Of a DNA stretch of 64,000 bases, positions 1 through 13,030 are shown one piece after another. This stretch comes from Anastatus disparis (Eukaryota > Arthropoda > Insecta > Hymenoptera > Eupelmidae). Positions within the stretch are counted from its first letter, which is position 1. Every line of letters begins with the position of its first letter. The stretch is taken from positions 682,001 through 746,000 of the forward strand of contig JAFFSR010000281.1 of NCBI GenBank assembly GCA_017163975.1. The letters are read 5' to 3'. The position numbers were made by a program, and so were the translations under genes. A model generated the notes under the pieces. The model was not told the DNA's origin and made no database searches. It saw nothing but the letters and a program-made list of their open reading frames with translations.

Positions 1-660
1 CTCTCAAAAAAAAATGAAAATGTTAATTTACCTTACTGACAAATGGTTCCCTTGTTTAAAAATTGACACAATTGCTAGTTTTTTGTTCTACCGTAGCCCT
101 CCGCTATTCTTTGATTTTCCCCAAATTAAATCTTTAAAAATGAAAAAAAAAAAACTTAAAAATATATATAACAACAAACTTTTCTTAGGTTCTTAAAACT
201 TTTAAGGTAGCATATGGCACGTAAATCTGCACCTTTTCTACAAAAAAACGGAAATCCATAATTTAACAAAACACTATGCCAAAATATACAAATGGATGCC
301 AATGTCTAGACTTTTGAAAATTGATCAGTTAAAAAGACAAAAAATACTTGCTGACAGCTAGAACCAAGAATTACGTACTGGAATAACAAAGCCAAAGTTC
401 TAATTTATTTGTTTTCTTTTGTAAGATTTGAAAAATATATAAAAATACAACAACTTTTATAACTATTAGAAACAATCGGTTAAACATAGAATGGTTAAAA
501 TGGTATACAATTTACTTCTTAGGCAAACTGCCAATCTTGATAATTGAACTAGGTTAACACAATACCACTTTAAAAAGCAACACTTTTTTCTAAATTACTT
601 GAAATAATAAAAAAAAAAAAAAAAAAACACTTTATTTCGTTTAGAATATAATAACGAAGA
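1..660. other. AT-rich non-coding stretch
   Basis: No supportable gene. Short open frames are low-complexity A/T translations without recognisable motifs; a poly-A run sits at about 608-627. Confidence 0.6.
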
Positions 661-973
661 ACCTGAAGTGATGTTCGATCGTAATTATATGAAGTCCTCG
701 CTCCTATAACCCGCAATATCCTGTCTAATAAAAATATTTTATTTTTATATTTTATCCCACCCAAATATAAAGTTTTTAGAAAATATATAAGTATCACTTT
801 CAACTCTAAAAATCTGAGGCTGGAGGTCCCGCAAGAGGTCAGTTAACTAGGCAACGTCGCTTTTGTTTTTTGGACTCTGAATACGTGTGAAATCTCAGTA
901 GACATAGAAAACTACAATTATAATGTAATCGAGCGAGGACTTCATATAATTACGATCGAACATCACTTCAGGT
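661..973. repeat. Fold-back element with perfect 43-bp inverted repeat
   Basis: Bases 661-703 are the exact reverse complement of 931-973, separated by 227 bp of A/T-rich sequence with a moderately GC-rich patch (about 815-865). Similarity seems to continue weakly outside both arms (AACGAA-type flank). No coding frame inside. Arms this long and perfect suggest a recently placed fold-back or MITE-like element; no clear target duplication was seen, so the class is unknown. Confidence 0.8.
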
Positions 974-2916
974 AAGTTCGTTTGATCGTTCAATAATATT
1001 TAGCATTACAGAACCGTGATTCTACAAATAAATTTTATTTTTATTTATATAAAATAATGATCTGTATTCAAAAATTATCTTGACACTGCTATTTTGGAAA
1101 TAATGTATGAAATATGAGAAAAGTAATTTAAGAATATAACACGGTTTTATTACTATTGATTTTGCGCGAATTTTTCTTGACACATTTTTTGGGTAAACTC
1201 GTAAAATCAGCACGTACGAGTAGCTTGACTAGAAACTGATTTCGCGAAATTACATACGTTCGAAGAAATGGCATTTCTAAGAAACATATGTTTTAGCAAT
1301 TACGCTATAATAAGTCCATTGAACTTTTATGATAGAAATTTAATATACAAATTTTCGCTGAAATAGTATGAGATATTTAGTGGCTTAGAAAGTAATATAG
1401 AGTATCACAAAGTATTTATTTGACAGAAATAAAAATGTTTCATGATTAATATATAAATATTTGGGTTTAGTGGCTCAGCTATGGCGCGAGGGTTTGTTAA
1501 GGTGGCCTCAGCATTTGATGATATATTAAACTAGAATTCCAACAAAAAGAACAAAGTCATTTTTACATCAACTCCATTGTGGGCTGACTCCACATTAAAT
1601 AATAATATGTAAAAAATTAATGATCTAATAAAATTAAATCTTGTAAAAAAGTGTAAAATTTTTAAGGAAATAAAAAATTAAATAAAAAAATTTCGTATTG
1701 TACGATGACCTAAAATAAAAACAATTCGTCTTTTATATTTCAGATAAAGATATAAGTTGTCATTTTATGGGCAAATTATTAAAGATTTTCCAACATATTT
1801 CTTATATTCCTATGAAAAATAATCCTAATATATATGTTAACTTTAAATCACTCCAAAACGAAATATAAAATATAAAATAAAATATACCCTAACCGTAACT
1901 TACAATCTAGTGTAAACAAGAACTAAAAAAAAAAAAACGTATAAGAGGGGATGAAAAACTAATCAAACTTTTCGTTGTAAGCGGCTGCAAGTTTTAGTTT
2001 GAACAAGTTAGAAGCTCTTTCGAGCTGAGCTGAAAAAGAAGAATAAAAAAAAAACTAAGTGAAGCACCACTTTCTCACAGTTAACACATCGAAAAAAACA
2101 AGTTTGAAGAAAACAACGTTATATTTAACCTTCATAAACGTATTTTGTCTTTAATAAAACGTATTTCTTTTATTTTTGTAAAAGTTTACATGCTATTTAT
2201 AAAAAATGTATACGTATAAATTTTATGAATGAAAACTAATGAAAAATTTATAACGTTTATTTTACGCTTTATTTAAAAAAAAAAACAAAATAAAATAAAA
2301 ACAACTCAGAGACTATATAATTTCATCAGTTGTAATTTTTACATCGAATTCAACCTAAGGTCTGTACTATATAAATTTTACTACTCAATTAAAAGCAGAA
2401 AATAAAGGAATTAAGAAACTCTCTTTACAGCAATCCTCTTTTGTGCCAATCCAACAAACTAATTTATTTAACTTACACATAAATGATCCATTTAAAAAAC
2501 TCAACCCTTTAAAATCTAATGAGCTTAAATTCACTTGATGCAAAGCCTTTATACTTATGCCTTACAAGAAATACGATGCCTCGCTAAGTGGCTGACGTTT
2601 TCCCTCACATACACGCAAGTCAATCATTTTTCAAAAAACCATGTTGATAGAATAGTCACGCAATCTTCAACAAGAGATAAGATTTTTTTTATTCTTTTTT
2701 TTGAGCTTTATTAACTGTCAGTAGTTTTTCGTTGATATTATTTGAAAAGAAGAAGATTAATATTCTTCGATGAAATTGTTCGTTGTGTTCATAACTCGTT
2801 TTGCTAACTAATAGTTTGTTGAATCTAGTTCGACATACGTTTTTGGCATTAATATTTCACATTCGGAAAATAATATAAAAGTTTAATTTGATAAATTTTT
2901 AATATGATTCAGTAAT
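974..2916. other. AT-rich non-coding stretch with a SINE-like fragment
   Basis: No gene recognised. At about 1468-1510 the plus strand has TAGTGGCTCAGCTATGGCG, resembling a tRNA A-box head of the SINEs found elsewhere in the window, but no B box follows, so it is at best a decayed fragment. Confidence 0.35.
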
Positions 2917-3148
2917 ACCGTGAAGGACGTAATTTCTGATCACCTAAGAGGTATTTCTGATCACATATTTACATGTAAAAAAGTAAAAGTATATTTCTTT
3001 TTCACACAAACGAAGCATTTCTTATGCTCAATCTACTTTTCCTCATAAATTAAAAAAAGGTTTTTCCTACTAGAATCTTAAAGATTATGATTTATAATAA
3101 ATAATGATCAGAAATTACGCCCTGATCAGGAACTACGTCCTTTACGGT
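2917..3148. mobile_element. MITE-like element with two-part terminal inverted repeats
   Basis: The left end (2917-2962) begins TACCGTGAAGGACGTAATTT and the right end, on the reverse strand, begins TACCGTAAAGGACGTAGTTC. Both arms then contain a second block ATTTCTGATCA, so each terminal repeat is about 45 bp and bipartite. The inner 140 bp is A/T-rich and non-coding. Total about 232 bp with no transposase: a typical non-autonomous DNA element. Superfamily not identifiable; the flanking dinucleotide may be TA. Confidence 0.75.
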
Positions 3149-5170
3149 AAGTGTTAAATTTATTTGAATAATTTAATAACGATATTATTTTGGTTTTAAT
3201 TATAGAGCCGTTAAATTTTAGAGTAATTATAAACTTTGAATTAAAAAGAGGTACATAATGTAACAAAAATAACAGTGAAATTTTATGATTAAATTTATTT
3301 TAACAACAATTGTTATTTATTAATTTAACAAAGTTATTAATAATTTATTGATTGAACAAAGTTAGTTCAATTTTATTTTTCTCACGTTCTGCGTTTTTAA
3401 CGCTTATACATGGAAGTTTATGGACGTTATGATGGTAAACTTTCTAATTAAATGCGCACGAATATTTTCATTGCCTTTTTTGGATTTTAATTTGTTTTTC
3501 CTTAACATAACAAGCCCGTAATAATAAAAATATAAACAACGTTTCATCAAAAGCAAAATAAACTTGTATATAGAATCGTAAAATAAAAAAAAAATAACAG
3601 TTTATAATTTAAAGCTAACATGTTAACTCTGAAGCATACACACCAAGCTATGTAAATATCTGAAAAAAAGGAAGGAAAAAAAAGGTTGATAAGAAACCTT
3701 ATAACGTTACAAAATTTATATTCCGGACCGTGATCTTGAGACCCTGTCTATTACCACATAATAAAAATCTAAAAATATTCAAAACTCGAGAGTGTGCTCG
3801 CAAGTGCATCAAATGACACTTAAGTTATGATACCCTAACCAGTTTATTCGCACGTGTCACTAATGCTTTTTTTTCTCTCTCTCTCATCGAGTCGTAAATA
3901 TTACTCGGCTGACGTATGGATTAAAACAAGCATATACAGAGAAAAAAACGAAATAACCACGTGCTGCATATCTCCTCTATATATGAGGGAGGGTAGAGTA
4001 TAGGGGAGTAATATAGTTTTTTTTTCTGCACCAAATAAACTGCTGTGCTTGTATCCATTCGCAATAAATACAAAACTCAGAAAATTATGCCACCTTGTTT
4101 TTTGCGCCATGTTTTTTCTGGGTGTTTTATTTTTTCGCTAGAAACGGGAGATCGGGAAAGTTTATATCGGGGAGGAAAAATTTATGTCAACACTGTTGTA
4201 TTTTTGGGTCGATGTTTATCCAGCAACGTTTATGCGAATATTTATTTGTACAAGGGTGCAAATGCGTGATGCGTGAAATGATTGTGATTAACGATTGAAC
4301 GTATTAAAATATTGCATTGATTGATGCTTTTGAATTATTCCCTTACAATTAAACTTTGCTAATTTGATGTAATTTAGGTAATGTTTGAATCAAAAAATTT
4401 TGATCGAACTATTTATTACGAATGTGAGATTGATCATATATTTTGATAATTCAGAATTATTTATTCGATTCGCATAAACAAATAGATGAATAGTTTGACA
4501 AAATAAAGGAAACAAAATTTTTTCATTAATTGCGGATGTTTGCATGAAGATTTTTTTAATGAATTTCTGTCATTTTCAAGTCCAAAACTGTACATTATGA
4601 AAAATAATGAAAATCTTTTGTTAGGAGTTGCAGCATACATTGAACTTTTAATCGAAAAAGCAATTGATTTTAACGTAGCTTTTCAATATTACAAGCAAAT
4701 CAATTAACGAGCCGCAAAATGTATATAATACTTAATATCGCCTGACAAAATCATTTCTGAATTGAGTTGGTGAAAATGGCGTGAAAAGGACCCCCCTTGA
4801 CCATATATAGAATGTCAGTGATTGAATCTGTCAATCATTTATAGATCTCGATACTCTCTTCTTTTGTGTGTATATATATATAGTGATAGTAGCGTATGAA
4901 CTTTCTTGCCTGGAGCAAATAAATTTAATGTTTTCTCTTTCGATCTTTCATGTCAAGAGAAAAAAAAGAAAATACACATTTGCCATTCGGTATTGGTACG
5001 ATGGCTAATGTTAATATTGGATCTTTTCAGTGAGCCTGATAAGTTTATTGTATTTTGAAGGTTTACTTTTTATCGTTATATTGATTTATTTGTATTTTTG
5101 TAAAATAAATAATTCAAAATTATAATTGAAGGAGTGTTTTGGAATAAGAACGTTTTTTCTATTAAAAAAA
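3149..5170. other. Non-coding stretch, no gene seen
   Basis: Mostly A/T-rich. The more mixed stretch at 3900-4270 has overlapping open frames on both strands (up to 74 codons), none with a recognisable domain. Nothing else supportable. Confidence 0.5.
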
Positions 5171-5173
5171 TAC

Positions 5174-5400
5174 ATTGTAGAAAAGTCTTCATTTTTAAAA
5201 AATGTTTCATTTTCAAGATATTTTGAGACTTGACAACTAAATATAATAAAAAATAAAATTTGAAAAAATTTTTTTTAAAGAAAAATAACTGCATTATCCA
5301 GGAAAATAATACATTTTCGGAGACAGTGCCTGACACTGCATGAAACAATTTATTTTTGAAAAAATAATAAAATAAATTTGAAAAAAAGCTTTCGTAGAAA
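5174..5400 (+). repeat. Dispersed repeat family B, copy 1
   Basis: Shares an ordered series of blocks with 37350-37552 in the same orientation: GTAGAAAAGTCTTCATTT near the start, then GGAAAATAATACATTTTCGG, AGACAGTG..TGACACT, AAACAATTTAT and AAAGCT near the end. Non-coding in both copies. No terminal repeats were recognised. Confidence 0.7.
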
Positions 5401-8400
5401 ATGATTATATCTTCAAGTGGACATTTTTCTTTCCTCTTATTTCATAAGTAGAATGAAGAAACTCTCAAACTTTTTTCTAATTATTACTACGAGCGATAAG
5501 ATTATAAAAATAAAAAAATTCACGTCATTATCTAGGTTTATTAAGACTTCCGTTTGGATTGAAGATTTCATTAAGACTTTGTTTATAAAAAAATATAAAA
5601 ACTTAATTAGCTCAACCTAATCATCAAAATTTTTCACGGCCATTTATAGAAAATTTTCATCTCAACGTTCATTACAAAATTAAAATTTAATATTATGTAT
5701 GTGCCACTATAGCGATCATTAATTTGATTCGCTGTAATACAACTATTGTAGTGAATTTAAAGTTACAATTAAATTATCAAAGGTATTATAAATTATCCAT
5801 GTTTATATATCTGTAAATTATGTTTGACATGACTGCAATGTCATCGTTATAATTAATCTTTATTGAATGGGACTTACTGTATAATTTCTAAATCAAAGTG
5901 ATTAGAGTAAATAAATACCTTTCAGTAATTATTGAAATTAATTATTGTGAGCGATCTTTAAATTTTTCATGCTTATTAAATCAATTTAAATTCTTGTTTA
6001 TTAATTTTTAAATAAAAGAATAACGTTATTTGTTCGTTTGAAGTTATAACAAGTTAATAAACGTCCGGACATTTTAATTGACTTCAATTTCTAGGTTATG
6101 TAACATTTGAAATTTCATTAGAAAACAAACGGATAAAAATAGCAGGATTGATACAATAGTTTTTTTCTTCTTTTTATTTATCGTAAACTTTGTATCTCAA
6201 CTTCAAAAGCTATACGCAATCGAAGAATGAAACGTTCATGAAAACTATGACATAAAATCGGGTTGACAGAGTCCCCATGTGTGCGCACGTGTCCTAATTT
6301 CGTATATTTTTTTTCTTCTTCTTCAAACTTTTTTATACAAAGATTTATATGCCTGAGCTGTCTTCATCTTCTTTGTCTATCATCCAAACACATTTTTAAT
6401 ATGTATATAGCAAGTAAACCTAAAAATAATATGTCATACGTTTCTCTCTAATGTCTCCGTTGTATATAAAATTTAAACGTTTAAATTCTTTTGTAAGCAT
6501 ACGAATGTATATCACATTTCATTGAGTGTCTGGTCGTGGCTACTAGACCAACAGATATAAATCATCTCAAGTTCAAATGAACCCAAACCAACTTATAAGT
6601 TCACGCGTTACTCTTTCTCTCCTTTTTTTTTGTTAAGTCTGTTCTTTTATATACGTTAATGACGTGTAGAAATGAGCCGGCTTGTTTCTATTATTTCATC
6701 CAAATGACACGTGCTTCCGTGGTTAATTTTTTTTTTATTTTTTCTTCGGACTTGCCAAAATTTTTTTCTTCTTTTTTTTTACTCTGCGGATGTAATAAAT
6801 TTGAATTTACGATATTGTGAGAATAAGCTTGTCGGCAAATGGTCGAAAAAAATATATGTTGCGATCGCAGTTAGGGTCTTTAATTAGATTTTAAAGTTTG
6901 CCGGTAGTCTTTTGACTAATGGTATATTAAAATTCAGAGCACGTGTTTTTTTTATTTTTTTTAAAGAAGTTCGAAAATTTTTTTCTTTACGCGAATTAAA
7001 CGCTTAATTAACTAAAACTATGTAGTCCACATGACCTTTTTTGGATAAAGTATGAATTTTCATTTGTAAAATAGTATAAATAACTTGTTAATTGAGAAAT
7101 ACGATATAGTCGAGGAGGAGTTAGAATAAATTAATTACACAATGAGTCATTTATGGTTATTTTAAAATTTAACTTGAAATAAATTAAACTTTGACCAATT
7201 TATAATATTGTCGTTGTTTCAACGTTTGTAGAGCACATTTTGAAAAAAAAAATAAAAATATTAATTTTTCAACGTTCGAGGTATATAAATTAAACAACAT
7301 TTATCATATCAAATTGTTTCGTAAGTGGGTCTACGAAATTTATGACTTATGTCTTTTTTTCTAATGAACAATAGTCAAACGAGTGTAAGATCACATAGAA
7401 AATTCTATTTTAACTTTTAATTAATATTTTTTCTTTTTATTTTTAAAATTCATTAAGCTAAACTATTAATTTACTATTACACTTGACAAGCTTTTTAATT
7501 GACTCTAGCGTCTAGACATAAATTATCATAATAAATATATATGCTTATGTTAATTTTAAATAATTGAAATACATAACACTTACATTATCAACATAAATCA
7601 TATTAAAAAAATTTTTTTAAACAATTTAAAAATCCGAATTTAACTTTTAAAATGAATCATATCCAATTATATTTCACGAAAATTAACGAAAACTACACGC
7701 TAAAGTTTAATAAAAGCTTTTATTCATTTTCTGTTAACGTGAATTTCTCATTTCTATCATTTAATTTTCTCAGTATACTCCAAAGGCTTAATAAGCTAAT
7801 TAAATTTTCGTGAATAGAAAATTTCTTATTTCTCCTTTTTTCTCATGTATATATATATGTATATATGTGTATATTTTGATGACAACATAACGTTATCTTA
7901 TATGCACAGTTAATGCAATATGTATTATTTTACTTACTTAAGCGACATATTGAGTCATTCCATCAGTTAGCTATGAAACTATAAATTGATTTCGTCGTCA
8001 CTTTTATACTTTGTTGTGTGTATGTATATATGTATATATAAACTATAAGCATGCGAAGCTTAGTTTTCGCGCGTTCGTTTATTATCTTTTAATTATGGCT
8101 TTTGCCCTGATTAAGTTTCAACGCTTTGACTGTTAATTGATTTTAAATCTTATTGATTACAAAAGTTGAGTATCTTCGAATTTCTTGTTTTTTTTTTTTT
8201 ACTTTTGATGATTATGAATGCTTTTTTCTAAAAGCTTATCGCAGTAACACGTTGTCTGACACTAACGAGACTTTTATCACTGTTATCTGTTTGAAAAAAA
8301 AGAACTTTTTTTGTCACACTTTGCTTTTAAATATATGTATATATATATATCACTGGTACATGTATATTATTACAAAACGACATGCATATGTAATACTATC

Positions 8401-9603
8401 TTTGGTATGTTATGTATATCAAATTCATTTCTATTGTTATATGATAAAAAAACACTATGCACACAACTACGATAAAAATTTTTTTTTTTTATATTAAATT
8501 CAAACACTTTAATGTATTTTATTTATTATTTATTCTTGGCAAACTTCTGAATACTTTTTCATTCAAATATTCACAACATTATTTGTAAACTGTAATTGAT
8601 CTTCACTGTTTATAAAACATTTATTCATTGTTTAAATGCTGGGCCGTTAGAAATTTTCTCTATATCTTGCATCTTTTTTTTTAAGTAAATATAGCAAGTA
8701 TGGAATTGACAATTATTTGAATTTTTTCAATTTTAAAATCATGTTTCTTTTAGTTTATATTTAAAGTACAACGTCAGTCATCTTTTTGATTAACTTCATT
8801 TCTTTTTTTGACACTTTAATTATTTTTTGAAAAATTAATCACCATCATTTATAAATTGTATACAAATGCACTGAAAAAGAAAAATTTTCAAACTTCACTT
8901 AAACTTTTGTTTCTTTTACTTTCTCTCTCTCTTTTATTTTACAAGATACAAAACGTATCAAGTCGTACGTTGTTTATACTTAAAAGGAAAAAACTAAAAG
9001 AAGTATACACACAACAACAAACAACAACAACAACGACTTCGACACACAACAATCGTGTAGTGCGCTTTAGTACGCGAAACTTTCTTGACCTGCTCTTTCT
9101 CTCTTTCTATAACTTTTTTTTCCCTCTTTCTCCCGGCTCAATTCCAACGTGTGCGCGCGCGCATAAGCACTACAAGTATTGTATATACATAGATATACCA
9201 ATTGTATATATACAAAATATTACTATATAACAGGGCGGGATGATTCAAATTCAATTTTACTTTTATAACTTTTATAACAACATAGATGTCATTAGTTCGA
9301 GTCTTTGATTTTCTTTTTGACACTTCTTCCTCTCATTTCTTCTATCTGTACTTGTATTATAAATGATCAAGGAAGAAAAAACAAATGAAAAAAAAAATCA
9401 AACGAGAAAGATAAAGAGGTGCAAGTTTAAAAAAAAAGCACGTGGTTTGAGTACAAGGATATAGTGTGTTGTCTTTTTTATTGAAGAAAACGATAACTTA
9501 TAAAATGCCGGTTGTTACATTTGAAGACACTTTCTCTCTCTCTTTTTTGGTTTACATGTGCTTCTATGGTTGGTTGCTTTGCTACTATACTAGCTACGAC
9601 GAG

Positions 9604-9633
9604 AACTAACGGATTACTGGTGCCGGCTTTATA
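9604..9633 (-). promoter_or_regulatory. Candidate core promoter (TATA plus initiator-like), weak
   Basis: On the minus strand TATAAA (9628-9633) sits in a locally GC-rich patch (GGGGGGTTATAAAGCCGGC). A TTAGTT initiator-like hexamer (9604-9609) puts its A 26 bases downstream. Spacing is right for an animal core promoter, but no gene was recognised downstream, so this stays a guess. Confidence 0.2.
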
Positions 9634-9773
9634 ACCCCCCTCGCTAACCGGTCTCCCCATCTCTCGGTTATCCCACCAACTCTCTCTCTTATACTTCTGA
9701 ATATATATACATACGTATATACATATATTTGACTAAAGGCAAGCACGAGCTACATTCTCATCTATGTTTCTAC

Positions 9774-9774
<1 letters not shown>

Positions 9775-9824
<50 letters not shown>
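9775..9824. repeat. (TA)25 microsatellite
   Basis: Uninterrupted TA dinucleotide tract of about 50 bp. Fully palindromic, so prone to cruciform formation and length variation. Confidence 0.95.
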
Positions 9825-9826
<2 letters not shown>

Positions 9827-12800
9827 ATATATATCTTTCTCTCGCTTTATTTCTGTTTCCTCTCTTTCTCTTTCTTTCTATGGAGGCACTTGACTTCCGT
9901 ATACATGCTAAGTTGCCTGGCAGCGATTCCCCTGTTACGTGCTACTATTACTGTTGCTACTGGGATGCTGTACCTCTTTCTTTTTCATTCTTTTTTCTTC
10001 TTTCTTTCTTTTCTCTAAGGTACTACTATAAGGTGCAAGATGAAGCAGAGGAACGTGTCTTTATTTTTTTTTATATATATATGTTGTTTTATGGTGATGA
10101 AGGAACGTTAAATTATGTTATTTATTGGCTGTGAATAGTAGTTTAAGGATTATAGGATGTGTTGAATTATGTAATGTATTGGCGGTAAATAATGATTAAG
10201 GGTTTGAGGAAATTAAATAAATTTAAATTAAATTCATACTTTTTCTTTTTTTAATATTTCTATGATAAATTAGAGTCATTAATTATTTATAATTAACAAA
10301 AAATTTTAAGTTTATGTAATTTGAAAAAAAGTAATTTTGTCTTTTTTTTAGTTTTTTTGGAATGAGCTAATTTTAGCGGCCAAGTTGTCATCATCACTTA
10401 TTCGAAGTACTGATTTTTCGAACATTTCTTTTTTACTTTTAACTTTTTACTTTTGAACCAGCAAATGTAAAAACTTTTTGAATTTAAGGAAATACATTTA
10501 TAGACATTACGAGCAATTGTAAAAAAAAGTTTCATTTTTGGGTTGCGGAACGAATAAAATACTTTATGTTACTTTATGAATTGAAATCTATATTTTTAAG
10601 TTCTGAATTTGAAAGAAATTTTTATTACAATAAATTTACTAAAACGTGAATAAAAAATTAAATTAAGAAAAAAAATTATACGAATTTCTCACGTGAAAAA
10701 TGTTAAAACACGGCGACACGAAATGTTTCAACTATCTTCATAAATTTATGCAAGAATTTAATAAGAAAAAAATGATTTAAAAAGTGACATGATAGTAGTG
10801 GAAAATTTTTTTTCGAATTAAATTGCGTCTTTTGTCATTTTATCTATTTTCCCTACAACGCCCTGGAAATATCGATTGGTTTTCCAAGTCGGAAAAGCAA
10901 TAAAAATTTGAAAAATGACTTTGTAAAAACTATTTGCCAAAAGGAAAAACGTCGCTTTTTCAAATTTTGAGTCAATTTTTTACCAAACTTTCAACTTAAT
11001 TATTTTCTCGAATAAAAATAAATAAAATTATTCTTCTCGATGATTTTATCAAAAATAAGATTATAAAAGCCAATCTACGTTTATACAAACTATTAAGTAC
11101 AAGCTGAAACGGGTAGGAAAGTATTAGAAAGGGATTATAGTTTTTTAAAGGTAGATATAACTTTCCTTACAAATGTTTGAGGCGAATTGGCGTTTTATGG
11201 CGAAAACGAGCTCCGAGTTTTCATTGTTGGATTTAAGTTTTGATCGGTGAAGTTAGTGGGTAAAGTTGGTTTTTCTCTTTTTTTTCTTATCAATGAAATC
11301 ATGTAAGAAGAATGGACGTTGCAAAATCCATAAGATAGAGAAAAATTGCAAGGGAAATAAATAAAATTTGTTGATTTGAAAAATACAATATTTGTTTTTG
11401 AATTTCAAAAAGTTTGATAGTAAAATTTTATCTGTTTTATGTGGTTTTTGGTTTCGATAAGTGAATCGCGTGCAGCAGATTAAATCAACATATCTCTTGT
11501 TATTTTTTATATAAATTGTTATATTTTGTTACAACTAATGATGTAATTAAAAAATTTCAAACCAATAGTTTAAAAAAAAATTATATTATTATTAGTAGTT
11601 AATAAAACAAACCTTATCATTGCAACAAAACTTTGTCATCTACATGTGGACAAAGATTCTAAATGAAAAAATTTTTATTGAGCAATAAATAACCATCACT
11701 TAACATTACAGTTTTTATATGTCATAAGGTTAGAACATAATTATTTATCGTGCCATATAACGAGTTAATATAAAAAACCCATCAAACGAAAAAAAAAGAA
11801 AAATCTTAACGTATACACTGTAACGGGCGTATATTAAATTAATCGTGCTATTAAAGATAAGAAAACTCAATTAATGAAGGAGGGTCCCCTGGTGTCATGT
11901 TATAAGAGTACAAAACAGTTATTATTCGAGAGTCTCTTAACTATAACGAAGTATTTTTACGGTTGACTAAAGTTTGAGCATTTAAATTCAGAAAGGGAAT
12001 GGGCTATATTCCTATACTTTTTTTTATTCATTAATGATTTCCTCATGCAATAAAAAAAGTTTTGAATTAAAAGTACTTAATTAACTCAAGTCAAAATTAA
12101 GTTGGAATGATCGTTTAATTTCTTTTTCAATGTTTTATCAATATTGAAGTTTACATATATTGTATATCTATTAAATTGTATCATGCAATTTGAAAAAAAA
12201 ATTATGTAAGTTTTTTCAAAATTTATACTTATTTAAACAATTTGGAACTTTATTTAATTTGTTGAAATTCAATTTATTTGATGCTTTAATTTTAGTCATT
12301 ATTACTTCTCGATACAAACTTTTTTTAAAAGTTGCTTACAATTAACCATCATATAAGCCTTTTGACAAGCCTCTTTCAATCAATCCAAAATTGTAAAAAA
12401 AGAAATTGTGTAACAGTAAAAAAATTTAATTTCCACGTTTTGTACACAAATTAGAAGCATTCAGAAACTTTTTTTTATCATCGTTGAGTCATATGATATT
12501 TAAATTTTTATAGGCTACACTCAGCAAACTAACAAACTAGTAGTTGCATTGTGGCAGGAAAAAAGATTGCATAAAAAATTAATTCTATATTGTTAATGTC
12601 GGAAACGGATCTGACGCTTTTAGTTGATTTTGATTATTATACGATCATGTATTTATCTTTCGACTTTTATAATAATAGTATACTAGAAACATACATAATT
12701 TTATTGTTTTTATTCATAATTTTTTATTAATTCAGATTTTTTAAAAATCTGATATCATTAGGATGATATATAATTACATTTATTTAATCTTTTATTTTAA

Positions 12801-12900
12801 ACTTTGAACGCTAATTACATTTAATAATAGAGAGCAGAGTAAGTTTTAAATTTCACTAAGAATAAAGTATAGGTTTGATGTTGAGCTCTTCGATGTTTGA

Positions 12901-13030
12901 CACGGTGGATCGATGGATTGGTAACTCGAGAGCCCCAAGTTCGGATCCCGGTCCGATTGATATAAATATCAGCATTCGTTGTTAATTAGCATCGCAATGA
13001 TTGCATAAATACAACGAAATAAAAAAAAAG
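12901..13030 (+). mobile_element. tRNA-derived SINE, copy 1
   Basis: The head has tRNA-like boxes: GGTGGATCGATGGATTGG resembles an A box and GTTCGGATCCC (12939-12949) a B box. The body continues to TTAATTAGCATCGCAATGAT, TGCATAAATACAACG and an A-rich tail. The same body is found reversed at 15.7 kb and 37.6 kb, so this is an interspersed family and not a functional tRNA gene. The copy is shorter than the others in the middle (the GACCTC...ACAAAGTACATG part is missing). Confidence 0.8.

Larger units (their letters stand above)
5401..12900. other. Long AT-rich non-coding stretch with microsatellites
   Basis: No gene recognised. Contains several TA/CATA tracts (about 7845-7875, 8020-8042, 8330-8350), a CAA-rich tract (about 9008-9035), pyrimidine tracts at 9100-9140 and 9840-9880, and the 9775-9824 (TA)n. 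The compositionally mixed zone 9480-10040 has short open frames on both strands without homology I recognise. Confidence 0.5.

Noticed and set aside
9764..10018. 84-codon frame with Tyr-Ile repeats
   Set aside because: Translation of the (TA)25 microsatellite and pyrimidine tracts.
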